This document shows, one piece after another, positions 31,913 through 40,847 of a stretch of 64,000 bases of DNA; the first letter of the stretch is position 1; every line of letters starts with the position of its first letter. The stretch is from contig JAXLWB010000019.1 of the NCBI GenBank assembly GCA_046328715.1, forward strand, positions 99,067 to 163,066. The letters are read 5' to 3'. The notes under the pieces were generated by a model, which searched no databases, was not told the origin of the DNA, and saw only the letters and a program-made list of their open reading frames with translations. This DNA is from JAXLWB01 sp046328715. GTDB lineage: Bacteria > Chloroflexota > Anaerolineae > Caldilineales > Caldilineaceae. The position numbers and the translations under genes are program-made.

Positions 31913-32910
31913 GTCATTTTTCGATCTTCCCTGATCAAGCGTCCACCTTTGCTGCACCGGTTGACCGCCTTTTTTTTACGCTGATTGGATTGGCATTGCT
32001 CTTTGCGATTCCTGTGGCAGTGTTGGTTATCTACTTTGCGATCCGATATCGGCGTAGCGCAAAGATCGACCGTTCTGGAGCGATTTCGACCAGCACAACC
32101 GTCGAAACAATCTGGATCGGTGTGCCGCTTGTACTCGCATTAGGAGTTTTTACGTGGGGTGCACGCCTTTATATGACTCTCTACGATGTTCCAGCCGACG
32201 GGATGCAGGTCTACATCGTGGGCAAGCAGTGGATGTGGTACACGCAGCATCCTACTGGCCAGCGCGAGATCAACGAGCTTCATGTTCCGGTGGGACAAAC
32301 CGTAAAACTCACCTTAATTTCACAGGATGTCATCCACAGCTTCTACGTCCCAGCCTTTCGCATTAAGCGCGATCTGCTGCCGGGCCGTTATACAACGGCC
32401 TGGTTTCAAGCCACCAAGGCAGGCGTTTATCACCTCTTCTGTGCTGAATATTGTGGCACCAACCATTCAGTAATGGGCGGTAGCATTATCGTGATGGAGC
32501 CGCAGCAATACCAACAATGGCTGAGTGGCCGCCCGCTCGGCGTGGCCGACGTCATTCCTGAGGATCGCACGGCAGCGGAACCAACTCCGCCCAATATGGC
32601 CGCCACAGGAGAGGCGCTCTTTCAGCGATTGGGCTGCATTGTCTGTCACCAGATGGAGGGTGGTGGCATTGGGCCTTCGTTGGTTGGGCTGTTAGGCAAG
32701 ACGGTTCAACTGGAGAATGGACAACTGGTCGTGGCTGATATCCAGTACATCCGTGATTCGATTCTCGATCCACATGCCCAAATCGTAGCCGGTTATCCCC
32801 CCATCATGCCCACCTTTCAAGGGCAAATTGATGAGCAAGAGTTACTTCAGTTGGTGGAATATATCACAGCGTTGGGGCAGGGCACGCCGCCGACGCAACC
32901 GAGACAGTGA
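31909..32910 (+). CDS. coxB: Cytochrome c oxidase subunit II with fused cytochrome c domain (caa3 type)
   Basis: 333 residues. Two membrane helices (about 22-45 and 68-88), then the cupredoxin domain with CuA ligands H143, C178, E180, C182, H186 and M189 (CAEYCGTNHSVMGG). A C-terminal cytochrome c domain has CIVCH (C243, C246, H247), making this a caa3-type enzyme. Electrons from ACIII enter through this heme. Four-base overlap with the SCO gene. Confidence 0.95.
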   Translation: MSHFSIFPDQASTFAAPVDRLFFTLIGLALLFAIPVAVLVIYFAIRYRRSAKIDRSGAISTSTTVETIWIGVPLVLALGVFTWGARLYMTLYDVPADGMQVYIVGKQWMWYTQHPTGQREINELHVPVGQTVKLTLISQDVIHSFYVPAFRIKRDLLPGRYTTAWFQATKAGVYHLFCAEYCGTNHSVMGGSIIVMEPQQYQQWLSGRPLGVADVIPEDRTAAEPTPPNMAATGEALFQRLGCIVCHQMEGGGIGPSLVGLLGKTVQLENGQLVVADIQYIRDSILDPHAQIVAGYPPIMPTFQGQIDEQELLQLVEYITALGQGTPPTQPRQ

Positions 32911-33245
32911 GTAAAGGATCCGTGATTCGTGATGCGTGAATTTTCTGTCCGGGTATTTCAGGACGAGTCAATAGGAAAACGACTAGGGTAACTTGTCATT
33001 CTGAGGAGCGGCTGTTTGCGACAAAGAATCTTGGTAGGTCAGACAACGCAGGATTCTTCGCTCGAAACAACCCTCGCTCAGAATGACAAGTCTTCCTTGT
33101 AAGGACAAACGGCACGGTTGATCTATTTGAGAAGACAAGCTCTGCAAACAGCCGCTCGGCCGTGCAGAACACTTCGTGAACAGAAGTCACCGAAGAATTT
33201 AATTTACACAGTAGAAGTTCCATTTATGATAAGGATTACCCAACC
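32911..33245. other. coxB-coxA gap with one repeat copy
   Basis: No gene in this 335-bp gap. It contains the inverted TGTCATTCTGAG element (32994-33088); the rest is unremarkable up to the coxA start. Confidence 0.6.
32994..33088. repeat. TGTCATTCTGAG palindromic repeat (copy 3, inverted)
   Basis: Starts TGTCATTCTGAGGAGCGGC and ends CCCTCGCTCAGAATGACA; the reverse complement matches the copies at 16124 and 26107 (GGATTCTTCGCTCG, GCAAACAGCCGCTCC). Confidence 0.85.
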
Positions 33246-34931
33246 ATGGCAGCCAATACATCTGCGTTGCAAATGCGCAAGTCTTATCTGAATGTCAGCT
33301 ACACGGCCAAATCCTGGCTGTTGACGACTGATCACAAGCGTATCGGGTTGCTCTACCTGCTTTCGATCACACTCTTCTTTGTGATTGGCGGGGTTGCAGC
33401 TACGTTGATCCGCCTAGAATTGCTCACGCCGCAGGGGGATCTGGTATCGGCTGAAAGCTACAACAAGCTTTTCACCATGCATGGGGCAGTGATGGTTTTT
33501 TTCTTTCTAGTACCTTCGATTCCTACTACTTTGGGCAACTTTCTGGTGCCACTGATGCTGGGTGCTCACGATATGGCCTTTCCCCGACTTAATCTCGCCA
33601 GTTGGTATGTCTTCATCTTCGGCAGTCTTTTTGCATTGGCCTCGATCATTGCGGGTGGCGTGGATACGGGTTGGACCTTTTATACGCCCTATAGCACCAC
33701 TTATTCCAACACCTATGTGATTGCGATGGCGATGGGCATCTTTATTGCTGGCTTTTCGTCGATCTTTACGGGCATCAATATCATCATCACCGTGCATAAG
33801 TTACGTGCGCCGGGGTTGACCTGGTTTCGCCTGCCCTTGTTCATTTGGTCACTCTATGCCACCAGTTTGATCATGGTGCTCGGTACCCCCGTCCTGGCGA
33901 TTACGCTGCTGCTGGTGGCGCTGGAACGTGTCTTTGGCATCGGCATCTTTGACCCGGCGCTGGGCGGCGATCCGATCCTCTTTCAGCATCTCTTCTGGTT
34001 CTACTCTCATCCGGCAGTCTACATTATGATCCTGCCGGGCATGGGCGTAATCAGTGAGTTGATTACCTGTTTTTCGCGTCGTCCGCCCTTTGGCTATCGT
34101 TTTATCGCCCTCTCCAGTGTCGCCATTGCGATCTTTGGCTTTCTGGTTTGGGGGCATCATATGTTTGTCAGTGGCCAGTCTGTCTATGCCGGGATGCTCT
34201 TTTCGCTGATCAGCTTTCTGGTTGCCATTCCCTCGGCGATCAAGGTCTTTAACTGGACTGCGACCTTGTACAAAGGCTCGGTCGCCTGGACGACGCCGAT
34301 GCTCTATGCGCTCGGCTTTGTCGGGCTGTTTACCATTGGCGGTTTGACTGGACTCTTTCTTGCCACTCTGCCGATCGATGTTCACGTCCATGACACTTAC
34401 TTTGTCGTCGCCCACTTCCATTACATCATGGTTGGCGGCATGGTCATGGCCTACCTGGGGGGCATCCACTTCTGGTGGCCCAAGATTTCGGGACGTCTCT
34501 ATCCAGAAGGCTGGGGCAGAGCAGCGGCGATTCTGATCTTTGTCGGCTTCAACCTCACCTTCTTTCCCCAGTTTATCCTGGGCTACGAAGGGATGCCACG
34601 ACGCTACTACACCTATGCGCCGGAGTTTCAGGTGCTCAATGTTTTCTCCACGGCGGGGGCTTCGATCTTAGCGCTGGGTTATGTCTTGCCCTTGCTCTAC
34701 CTGCTCTGGTCCACACGGTATGGCGCAGTTGCGAGCAATAATCCTTGGGGTGCCACGGGGCTCGAATGGCAAACTTCCTCGCCGCCGCCCAAGGAAAATT
34801 TTATCGAGACGCCTGTGGTCAATAACGATCCCTACCAATATGAGGTCACTGGCGAATTTGAACCCCACGCCACGGTGACGGTGGGCGATTTGCAACGGGG
34901 CGAACTTGGCAATCAGGCGATTGGGGATTAG
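33246..34931 (+). CDS. coxA: Cytochrome c oxidase subunit I, A2-type
   Basis: 561 residues with 12 or more membrane helices. Heme/Cu ligands are H79 (FTMHGAVMVF), H255 with Y259 in WFYSHPAVYI, the HH pair in WGHHMFVSG, and HFHYIMVGG near the C-terminal half. The YSHPAVY motif, in place of GHPEVY, marks A2-type oxidases, which use Tyr-Ser instead of Glu at the end of the D proton channel; the K-channel Tyr is present. Pairs with the caa3-type subunit II. Confidence 0.96.
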   Translation: MAANTSALQMRKSYLNVSYTAKSWLLTTDHKRIGLLYLLSITLFFVIGGVAATLIRLELLTPQGDLVSAESYNKLFTMHGAVMVFFFLVPSIPTTLGNFLVPLMLGAHDMAFPRLNLASWYVFIFGSLFALASIIAGGVDTGWTFYTPYSTTYSNTYVIAMAMGIFIAGFSSIFTGINIIITVHKLRAPGLTWFRLPLFIWSLYATSLIMVLGTPVLAITLLLVALERVFGIGIFDPALGGDPILFQHLFWFYSHPAVYIMILPGMGVISELITCFSRRPPFGYRFIALSSVAIAIFGFLVWGHHMFVSGQSVYAGMLFSLISFLVAIPSAIKVFNWTATLYKGSVAWTTPMLYALGFVGLFTIGGLTGLFLATLPIDVHVHDTYFVVAHFHYIMVGGMVMAYLGGIHFWWPKISGRLYPEGWGRAAAILIFVGFNLTFFPQFILGYEGMPRRYYTYAPEFQVLNVFSTAGASILALGYVLPLLYLLWSTRYGAVASNNPWGATGLEWQTSSPPPKENFIETPVVNNDPYQYEVTGEFEPHATVTVGDLQRGELGNQAIGD

Positions 34932-34941
34932 GAGATAGATT

Positions 34942-35577
34942 ATGACCGAAGCCCATCCTGCCTTGGCGCATCACTTTAGCGACATTGAGCAACAGCGTGA
35001 GGCGAATACCTTAGGTATGTGGGCCTTCCTGGCAACCGAGGTGCTCTTCTTTGGAGCGCTCTTTGCTGCGTATCTTGTCTATCGCTCAGCCTATCCAGAG
35101 CCGTTTGCGGCGGCGGGCAGTCACCTCAATAAGATTCTGGGGGCTATCAACACTGCGGTGCTGTTAACCAGCAGTTTGACGGTAGCATTGGCTGTCCAAG
35201 CAGCCGGAGAGCGAAATCGCAACCGTTTGCTGCTGCTGATGGCGGCGACGGTAGGATTGGGGATACTTTTCTTGGGTATCAAGGGCTTTGAGTATTTTCA
35301 GGAATATCGAGAACAGTTGATTCCAACCATCAACTTTGCCTGGGAAGGCGAAGGCGCGCCGCAGGCGATGCTCTTCTTTACTTTCTACTTCTTTATGACC
35401 ATGCTCCATGCCCTGCACATGATCATTGGTATTGCTGTGCTGTTGGCGATGATCTTCTGGGCCTGGCGCGGCGGCTACGAGACGGATGATATGCCTGTCG
35501 AGCGCTTTGGCCTTTACTGGCACTTTGTCGATATTGTCTGGATTTTTCTCTTTCCGCTGCTCTATTTGATTGTGTAG
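34942..35577 (+). CDS. coxC: Cytochrome c oxidase subunit III
   Basis: 211 residues with five membrane helices, the number found in caa3 and bo3 relatives. Conserved segments are TLGMWAFLATEVLFFGALFAAY and HALHMIIGIAVLL, followed by LYWHFVDIVWIFLFPLLYL, the family tail. It starts 10 bp after coxA and stabilises the catalytic core. Confidence 0.94.
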   Translation: MTEAHPALAHHFSDIEQQREANTLGMWAFLATEVLFFGALFAAYLVYRSAYPEPFAAAGSHLNKILGAINTAVLLTSSLTVALAVQAAGERNRNRLLLLMAATVGLGILFLGIKGFEYFQEYREQLIPTINFAWEGEGAPQAMLFFTFYFFMTMLHALHMIIGIAVLLAMIFWAWRGGYETDDMPVERFGLYWHFVDIVWIFLFPLLYLIV

Positions 35578-35588
35578 CGAGGACTACG

Positions 35589-35900
35589 ATGACAACCGAT
35601 ACGCAACCTTCTCAGTCACATCGTTCCCCTCGCATTTACTATATCGTCTATGCCGCCTTACTTGGGTTACTGGTGCTGACCGTCCTGGCCTCATTCTTGA
35701 ATCTGGGCACTACCTGGGGCGTGTTGATAGCCTTGACGATTGCGATCGCCAAGGCTATCTTGGTCATTCTCTACTTTATGCATGTACGGGAAAGTAGTCG
35801 CACCACCTGGCTCTTTGTCGCAGCAGGTTTTATCTGGCTGGCAGTTCTGATCGGCCTGATGATCGTCGATTATCTATCGCGTGGATGGTTTACTGTGTGA
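35589..35900 (+). CDS. coxD: Cytochrome c oxidase subunit IV (CoxD/CyoD-like)
   Basis: 103 residues with three membrane helices (about 15-35, 43-62, 72-93). The segment AIAKAILVILYFMHVRESS is the conserved core of small oxidase subunit IV proteins. Last gene of the respiratory cluster, 11 bp after coxC. Confidence 0.93.
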   Translation: MTTDTQPSQSHRSPRIYYIVYAALLGLLVLTVLASFLNLGTTWGVLIALTIAIAKAILVILYFMHVRESSRTTWLFVAAGFIWLAVLIGLMIVDYLSRGWFTV

Positions 35901-35959
35901 GGAAGGAGGCAGGGTGCAAGTTGCAAAGCCTACCTGTATCTTGCTCTTATTCTACTCCC

Positions 35960-36706
35960 TCAACCGACTTCGTAACCGTTTGATCTCCTCTGCATCCAGC
36001 CCGCAAATGCTAGATAGGACAGCACGCCGCCATACTTTGTGTCCAAGTGTTCCAAGACCATCCGCATCATCGCTGGCGTGGCGGTTGGTCTAAGCCAGAA
36101 GTCGGCCTTGTCTTCACCGCCTGCCGCCGCAATCAATTTCTCCCAGAGTGGCCAGAGCCGTTGTTGACTTTCGGCATAATCAGCAACAATCGCAGCATCC
36201 ACGACACCCGCCAGCCGCAACAGTAGCGCACTGATGGTGCCTGTGCGATCTTTGCCAGCGTGGCAGTGAATCATCACCCCGCCGGGTGGCGCATCAGCAA
36301 TCGTTTGTAGCACGGTGGCGATATTCTCCGGGTAATGGTCCAGTACGATGCAGTAAACCTCGCCGCGGTTGGCGGCCTTGGAGATGAGTGCGCTGACATG
36401 AGGTTCATAGCGTTCGAGCGGCAGGTTGAGATAGTGCGGTTCACCTTCGCTGCCCGAAGACGCAGTAAAGAGAGATGGCTCATCCACCGCCTCTTTCGGA
36501 CCACGCAGATCAATGATCGTGCGCACGCCGTAATCGATCATCGCCTGCTGCCCTGCCTCACTTAAGCGGCTGGGAATGTCCGACCGGATCACTGCACCCC
36601 AACGCGTCGTACCGCCATCCACGGTTGGCAGGCCGCCCAAATCACGTGTGTTGTAACAGGCATCCCAGGGAAGATGACGACTTTTGGCTTCTGATGGTTC
36701 GTTCAT
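35960..36706 (-). CDS. Tyrosine phosphatase-like protein (CX5R)
   Basis: 248 residues from ATG 36706; the longer frame begins in the 7-bp repeat leader. The active-site loop is IHCHAGKDRTGTIS (C-x5-R), and NTRDLGGLPTVDGG near the start and ANIRDLG-type IIDLRGPKEA are typical of bacterial tyrosine/serine phosphatases of the DSP-like Y_phosphatase3 group. Likely cytoplasmic. It converges on coxD and lies 60 bp downstream of it on the other strand. Confidence 0.85.
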   Translation of the reverse strand: MNEPSEAKSRHLPWDACYNTRDLGGLPTVDGGTTRWGAVIRSDIPSRLSEAGQQAMIDYGVRTIIDLRGPKEAVDEPSLFTASSGSEGEPHYLNLPLERYEPHVSALISKAANRGEVYCIVLDHYPENIATVLQTIADAPPGGVMIHCHAGKDRTGTISALLLRLAGVVDAAIVADYAESQQRLWPLWEKLIAAAGGEDKADFWLRPTATPAMMRMVLEHLDTKYGGVLSYLAFAGWMQRRSNGYEVG

Positions 36707-36715
36707 AGGGAAAAG

Positions 36716-36772
36716 GGTTGCAAGTTGCAAGTTGCAGGTATGGACTGTACTTTGCACCTTGCAACCTGCAAC
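36716..36772. repeat. Tandem GTTGCAA 7-bp repeats
   Basis: GTTGCAAGTTGCAAGTTGCA is a clean three-unit run of a 7-bp repeat; the second half (CCTTGCAACCTGCAACTT) is its near complement, giving a hairpin between the phosphatase and the dehydratase gene. Confidence 0.8.
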
Positions 36773-36775
36773 TTT

Positions 36776-39475
36776 TTACAACGACACGCTCAACAAACCA
36801 CGGGTTACTTGAAAATCAACGTTGCCCTGGCGATTGGCGGCAGGCATTTGCGCATGGCTGAGGACACGAGCGAGCAATTCCAGCGCGCTCTGCGGCCAGT
36901 TCGCTGCATCGCCTTGCCAAAGCAGGTCGATGTCGCTGGCAAACTTGCCACCCACTGTTTCTTCGGCTGAGAGTTGCACAAAGGGTACCAGCGGATGTCC
37001 CGGCATTGGCTGATGGCCCACATAGCCAAGGATCGACTCGACACCGCAGGCCGCCACGCCGACCAGTGTCTCCACCCAGTGTTGGGTCGGCGTCTGCATG
37101 ATGTGAAAACCGGCCTGTTGGATTGGCTGAGCATAGGCTAAGGTGGCTTCGGTCTGTTGCAGTCCCAGGGTGGCGGCGAAATCTTCGGCTTTCCAGAGAT
37201 CGGAGTTCTCGGGCACTACCACGGTTCCGCCTGCCCCGACGATGATTTGCGCAATCTGGGCCAGCGCCTCTGCCGCTTCGGGCTTGACTGGTCCGGCTGC
37301 GGTTAGGGCAATGCGCAGATCGCCGACTCCGCCTGTCTTTGGGGCAGGATTGTCCGCATCACCCGGATGTTGGGCAAACCAGGCTTCGACCTTGGCCAAT
37401 ACCTTCTCGATCCCACCATCCAACTGAATACTGGCCCAACCGACCTCGTCCATCGAGAGGCCACTCTTTTTTAATTCGTCGCGCATAAAGTCGTTATGCG
37501 TGACCTCACAGCCATGCTCCAGGAAGAGCACCTGCCCGACCATCGGGTGGGTGAGGTAGCCGAGCATGGTACGCGGGTACAATCGTTCGGGCGAGGACGA
37601 GACGCCGCAGCCTTCCGTGTGCGATAGCGCCACAAAGCGGCTGAGACCCACCTTTTCGCCCAGTTTCGACTGATTGAGCCGCCGCGCCGCCATTTGTCCA
37701 ATCTGCCCGGCACAGAGGCTGGTGGGTAGAATCAGGCCGATGCGGTCGGTGGCGAGACCGTGATGGGTAGATTGCAGGGGGAAGTGCAAGTCAGAGGAGG
37801 CAGGCAAGGAGAGCGCAGGAATACGCAGCGGCACTCCCTCCAATTGCTGCACCACAGGCACGGCTTCGGGTTTGACGGTGCCAGTCTGGCTCCAGTTGCG
37901 CCAGAGTTGGACCTGAGCGTGCCCCGCTCGTTCGCCAACTGAAAGTTTGCCAGAGGCGACATCGATCAGATATTCCAGCGCTTCGGACCCGAGTTGATCC
38001 ATGCTGACGCCGTCGAGATAGGCCCCGGCGTTGATGTCCATGTCGTTCTCAAGCAGCTTGTAGCGGGCTGTGGTGGTGACAATCTTAATCGTGGGCACAA
38101 AGGGAAAGTTGGTGATCGAGCCATTGCCGGTCGTGAAGACAATCATATTGCACTGGCTGGCGATCTGGCCGGCGATGCTTTCCAGATCGTTGCCAGGGCT
38201 GTCCATAAAATAGAAGCCAGGCTCACACATTGGTTCGCCCCAATCGATGGCGTAGTCCAGACGCAGGTCGGGGTGCTTTTTCATGGCCGCACCGATCGAC
38301 TTGAGAATGATGTTGTAGAGGCCGCGGAATTTGTTGCCGCCCGATGGATTGCCCGCCGCCGAAGATCCATGCCATTCAGCACGCTGTGAAAATCGCTCGA
38401 TCATGGCAAGGAACTTTTTGGCCGTTGCCAGATCACGCACTTTGGCCAGCACATAGGATTCAGCGCCGATTAGCTCGTCAGTCTCGGCTAGGTTGGGCGA
38501 ACCGCCGTAACGTACCAATTCACGCGAGATCCAGCCCAGCAGCGGATTGGCCGAAACGCCAGAGAAGGCGTCCGATCCGCCACATTGTAAGCCCAACTTG
38601 AGATGCGCCAATGATTGTGGCGTGCGTGCAGTGGCGTTGACCGTCTCCAACCAGCCGCGTACCGTTGCTTCGGCATGGTCGAGTTCCGTGGCCCAATTGC
38701 CCGTGATCGAGAGGAAGGCATGAGGTAATTGGCTAATTGGGTAATTATGTTCTTCCAGATAGCCTTTGAGCAGTGCGTTGGTCACGGTTTCATTGCCATA
38801 GTCCACGGCCAGCACTGCGCCCACGTTGGGATTGATCATGAAACCAGCCAGCGCACGCAGGGTAAATTCGAGGTTGTTCGGGTTGGGAATATCGCCTTCG
38901 GTGTGGGCTACGGCGACAATGTTGTCGATGTTAGGGTACTCGGCAGCCAGACTTTTGAGCTTGGCTTCCAGTTGGCGGACAAACCCCGCCGTACGAGAGG
39001 AAGTCCCCAAAAGTACGATATCGTTGCGCGTCCCAACCCCACGCCCTTCTGCACGCGCATAGCCGAGAAAGGTGCGCTCTTTTTCATGAGATGCTACCTG
39101 CTCCGCCGGTTGAAAATTCGCTTCATCTAGCACAAAAGGCACAATTTGCTCACGGAAGTTGGGCGTTGTGGGCAGCGCAAAGTCAAGATTGCGCAGGCTG
39201 AGCGCATCGAGCATTCCCTGGTTGCAGATATATTCCCCCGGCGCAATTGGGCGTAATGCATAGCCGAAGGGCAGTTCCCAGGAAAGCAGCGGCGCACCAG
39301 CAGCAATCGGCTCAACTGCAAAACGATGTCCTTCCATCACGGTGTACGAAAGGGTGATGCGCTGGCCTCGATAATCGATCTGCGTCCCGGCAGGCAAACG
39401 CTGGGTTACAACGGCCACATTGTCACCTGGCAACGGCAGGCGGGCAATCTGGTCAAAAGCATAAAGCTGGCTCAT
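36776..39475 (-). CDS. UxaA/GarD-family sugar-acid dehydratase with duplicated catalytic region
   Basis: 899 residues from ATG 39475, roughly twice the size of altronate or galactarate dehydratase. Residues 10-95 form an SAF domain (LPLPGDNVAVVTQRLPAG...). The first catalytic copy has GVGTRNDIVLLG, VAVAHTEGD, the CGGSDAFSGVSANP block, EPMCEPGFYFMD and TTGNGSITNFPFVPTIKI. A second copy from about 560 repeats this order (TDRIGLILPTS, VALSHTEGCG, GAGGTVVVPE, GFHIMQTP, GHQPMPGHPLVPFVQL) but lacks the CGGSD block. Such enzymes dehydrate aldonic or aldaric acids with Fe. Only the first copy should be catalytic. Confidence 0.85.
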   Translation of the reverse strand: MSQLYAFDQIARLPLPGDNVAVVTQRLPAGTQIDYRGQRITLSYTVMEGHRFAVEPIAAGAPLLSWELPFGYALRPIAPGEYICNQGMLDALSLRNLDFALPTTPNFREQIVPFVLDEANFQPAEQVASHEKERTFLGYARAEGRGVGTRNDIVLLGTSSRTAGFVRQLEAKLKSLAAEYPNIDNIVAVAHTEGDIPNPNNLEFTLRALAGFMINPNVGAVLAVDYGNETVTNALLKGYLEEHNYPISQLPHAFLSITGNWATELDHAEATVRGWLETVNATARTPQSLAHLKLGLQCGGSDAFSGVSANPLLGWISRELVRYGGSPNLAETDELIGAESYVLAKVRDLATAKKFLAMIERFSQRAEWHGSSAAGNPSGGNKFRGLYNIILKSIGAAMKKHPDLRLDYAIDWGEPMCEPGFYFMDSPGNDLESIAGQIASQCNMIVFTTGNGSITNFPFVPTIKIVTTTARYKLLENDMDINAGAYLDGVSMDQLGSEALEYLIDVASGKLSVGERAGHAQVQLWRNWSQTGTVKPEAVPVVQQLEGVPLRIPALSLPASSDLHFPLQSTHHGLATDRIGLILPTSLCAGQIGQMAARRLNQSKLGEKVGLSRFVALSHTEGCGVSSSPERLYPRTMLGYLTHPMVGQVLFLEHGCEVTHNDFMRDELKKSGLSMDEVGWASIQLDGGIEKVLAKVEAWFAQHPGDADNPAPKTGGVGDLRIALTAAGPVKPEAAEALAQIAQIIVGAGGTVVVPENSDLWKAEDFAATLGLQQTEATLAYAQPIQQAGFHIMQTPTQHWVETLVGVAACGVESILGYVGHQPMPGHPLVPFVQLSAEETVGGKFASDIDLLWQGDAANWPQSALELLARVLSHAQMPAANRQGNVDFQVTRGLLSVSL

Positions 39476-39858
39476 GTATGGCTCACTTTCTGGTAGATAA
39501 AAGGTAACAGATTCATATTTTGTATGTATCAAAAGCTACTCGCTGTATATTAGGAGGGGCGAGGGGGTGAGGGGTGAAGTCCTCTAACCTCACCCCTCGC
39601 CCCTCCTAAGCAAAACACCTAACGAATACTTCGTGACACTAATAGATCTACGAATCAACGGATTGGGTTAGACCGCGAGTCTAGCACTCTTGCCTCGACA
39701 GGTCAAACGCTTCGGAAATTGATTGCAGATGAGATAGAATGTATCAATTGCAGATTGTGGATTGTGGATTGATTGGTTACCTTGTCACCCGCGACTCGCA
39801 TTCTCATCACTACCGCAGGTGTGTTATCTGATAGGTTGTTCACGCCAAGGAGACAATT
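39476..39858. other. Divergent gene gap with a G-rich hairpin
   Basis: A 383-bp gap between the divergent dehydratase and oxidoreductase genes. It contains a G-rich inverted repeat (39550-39609) and a short run of GATTGTG 7-bp units (39757-39772). No gene. Confidence 0.6.
39550..39609. repeat. G-rich inverted repeat
   Basis: TTAGGAGGGGCGAGGGGGTG and CACCCCTCGCCCCTCCTAA pair over 22 bp with one bulged G. It lies in a divergent promoter region, so a terminator role is less likely than an element insertion. Confidence 0.75.
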
Positions 39859-40839
39859 GTGAAAGCAATTCTGGTTGATACTACACAGCCCGACCGTCCG
39901 CTTCGTTGGGCGGAGACTGCCGATCCGGCCTGTGCTGCGGATGAGGTACTGGTCGATGTGCGAGCGACTGCGCTCAATCGCGCCGATCTGGCACAGCGAG
40001 CGGGACATTATCCTCCTCCGCCTGGTGCAAGTGAAATCATTGGACTAGAGATGGCGGGCGTCATTAATCGGTTGGGGGCAAATGTGAAAGATTGGCATAT
40101 TGGAGATCGGGTCTGTGCCTTGTTGCCAGGTGGCGGTTATGCCGAAAAGGCAGCCGTTCCCAAAGCAATGCTCATGCCGATTCCGTCGCAGTGGAGCTTT
40201 GAACAAGCTGCTGGCCTGCCCGAAGTCTATCTCACTGCCTTTGTCAACCTCTATATGGAGGCACAGTTACAGGCAGGCGAAAGTGTCTTGGTCCACGGTG
40301 GTGCCAGCGGTGTAGGCACAGCGGCGATTCAGCTTCTGAAAGCGAGCGGCAACCCGGTCTACGTCACCGCTGGTAGTGCAGAGAAGTGCGATGCCTGTCT
40401 CAGCCTGGGTGCTACTGCGGCGATCAACTACAAAACGGAGGATTGGGTCACCCGTGTCAAAGAGTTAACGAGTGGGGCGGGTGTGGATGTGATTTTGGAC
40501 ATGGTCGGTGCTGATTATTTCGCTCAAAATATCTCCTTACTCAAATTGCGTGGCAGATTAGTCTTTATCGCTACGCTGAGCGGTGTCAAAACCGAACTGG
40601 ACATTCGCCAACTGATGGGACGGCGACTGCGTGTGATCGGTTCAGTGCTGCGTGGCCGGTCGCTGGCCGAAAAAATCGTGATAAAAGAGAACTTTATGGC
40701 GCGCTTTTGGCCCAAAGTGGAAAGCGGCGAAATCCAGCCTGTGATCGACTCGGTCTATCCCATAGCCGAGATCGAACCAGCTTATGAGCGTATGGCCACG
40801 AACCAGAATATCGGAAAGATCATTCTGCAAATTAAGTAG
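39859..40839 (+). CDS. NAD(P)H-quinone oxidoreductase, zinc-free MDR family (PIG3-like)
   Basis: 326 residues, GTG start with AAGGAG seven bases upstream. GroES-like N-terminal domain with PPPPGASEIIGLEMAG, then a Rossmann domain with LVHGGASGVGTAAIQL. No Zn-binding cysteines, so this is a quinone oxidoreductase-like enzyme that reduces quinones or enones with NADPH in the cytoplasm. The glycosyltransferase starts eight bases after its stop, so the two are an operon. Confidence 0.92.
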   Translation: MKAILVDTTQPDRPLRWAETADPACAADEVLVDVRATALNRADLAQRAGHYPPPPGASEIIGLEMAGVINRLGANVKDWHIGDRVCALLPGGGYAEKAAVPKAMLMPIPSQWSFEQAAGLPEVYLTAFVNLYMEAQLQAGESVLVHGGASGVGTAAIQLLKASGNPVYVTAGSAEKCDACLSLGATAAINYKTEDWVTRVKELTSGAGVDVILDMVGADYFAQNISLLKLRGRLVFIATLSGVKTELDIRQLMGRRLRVIGSVLRGRSLAEKIVIKENFMARFWPKVESGEIQPVIDSVYPIAEIEPAYERMATNQNIGKIILQIK

Positions 40840-40847
40840 CGGTTGCG

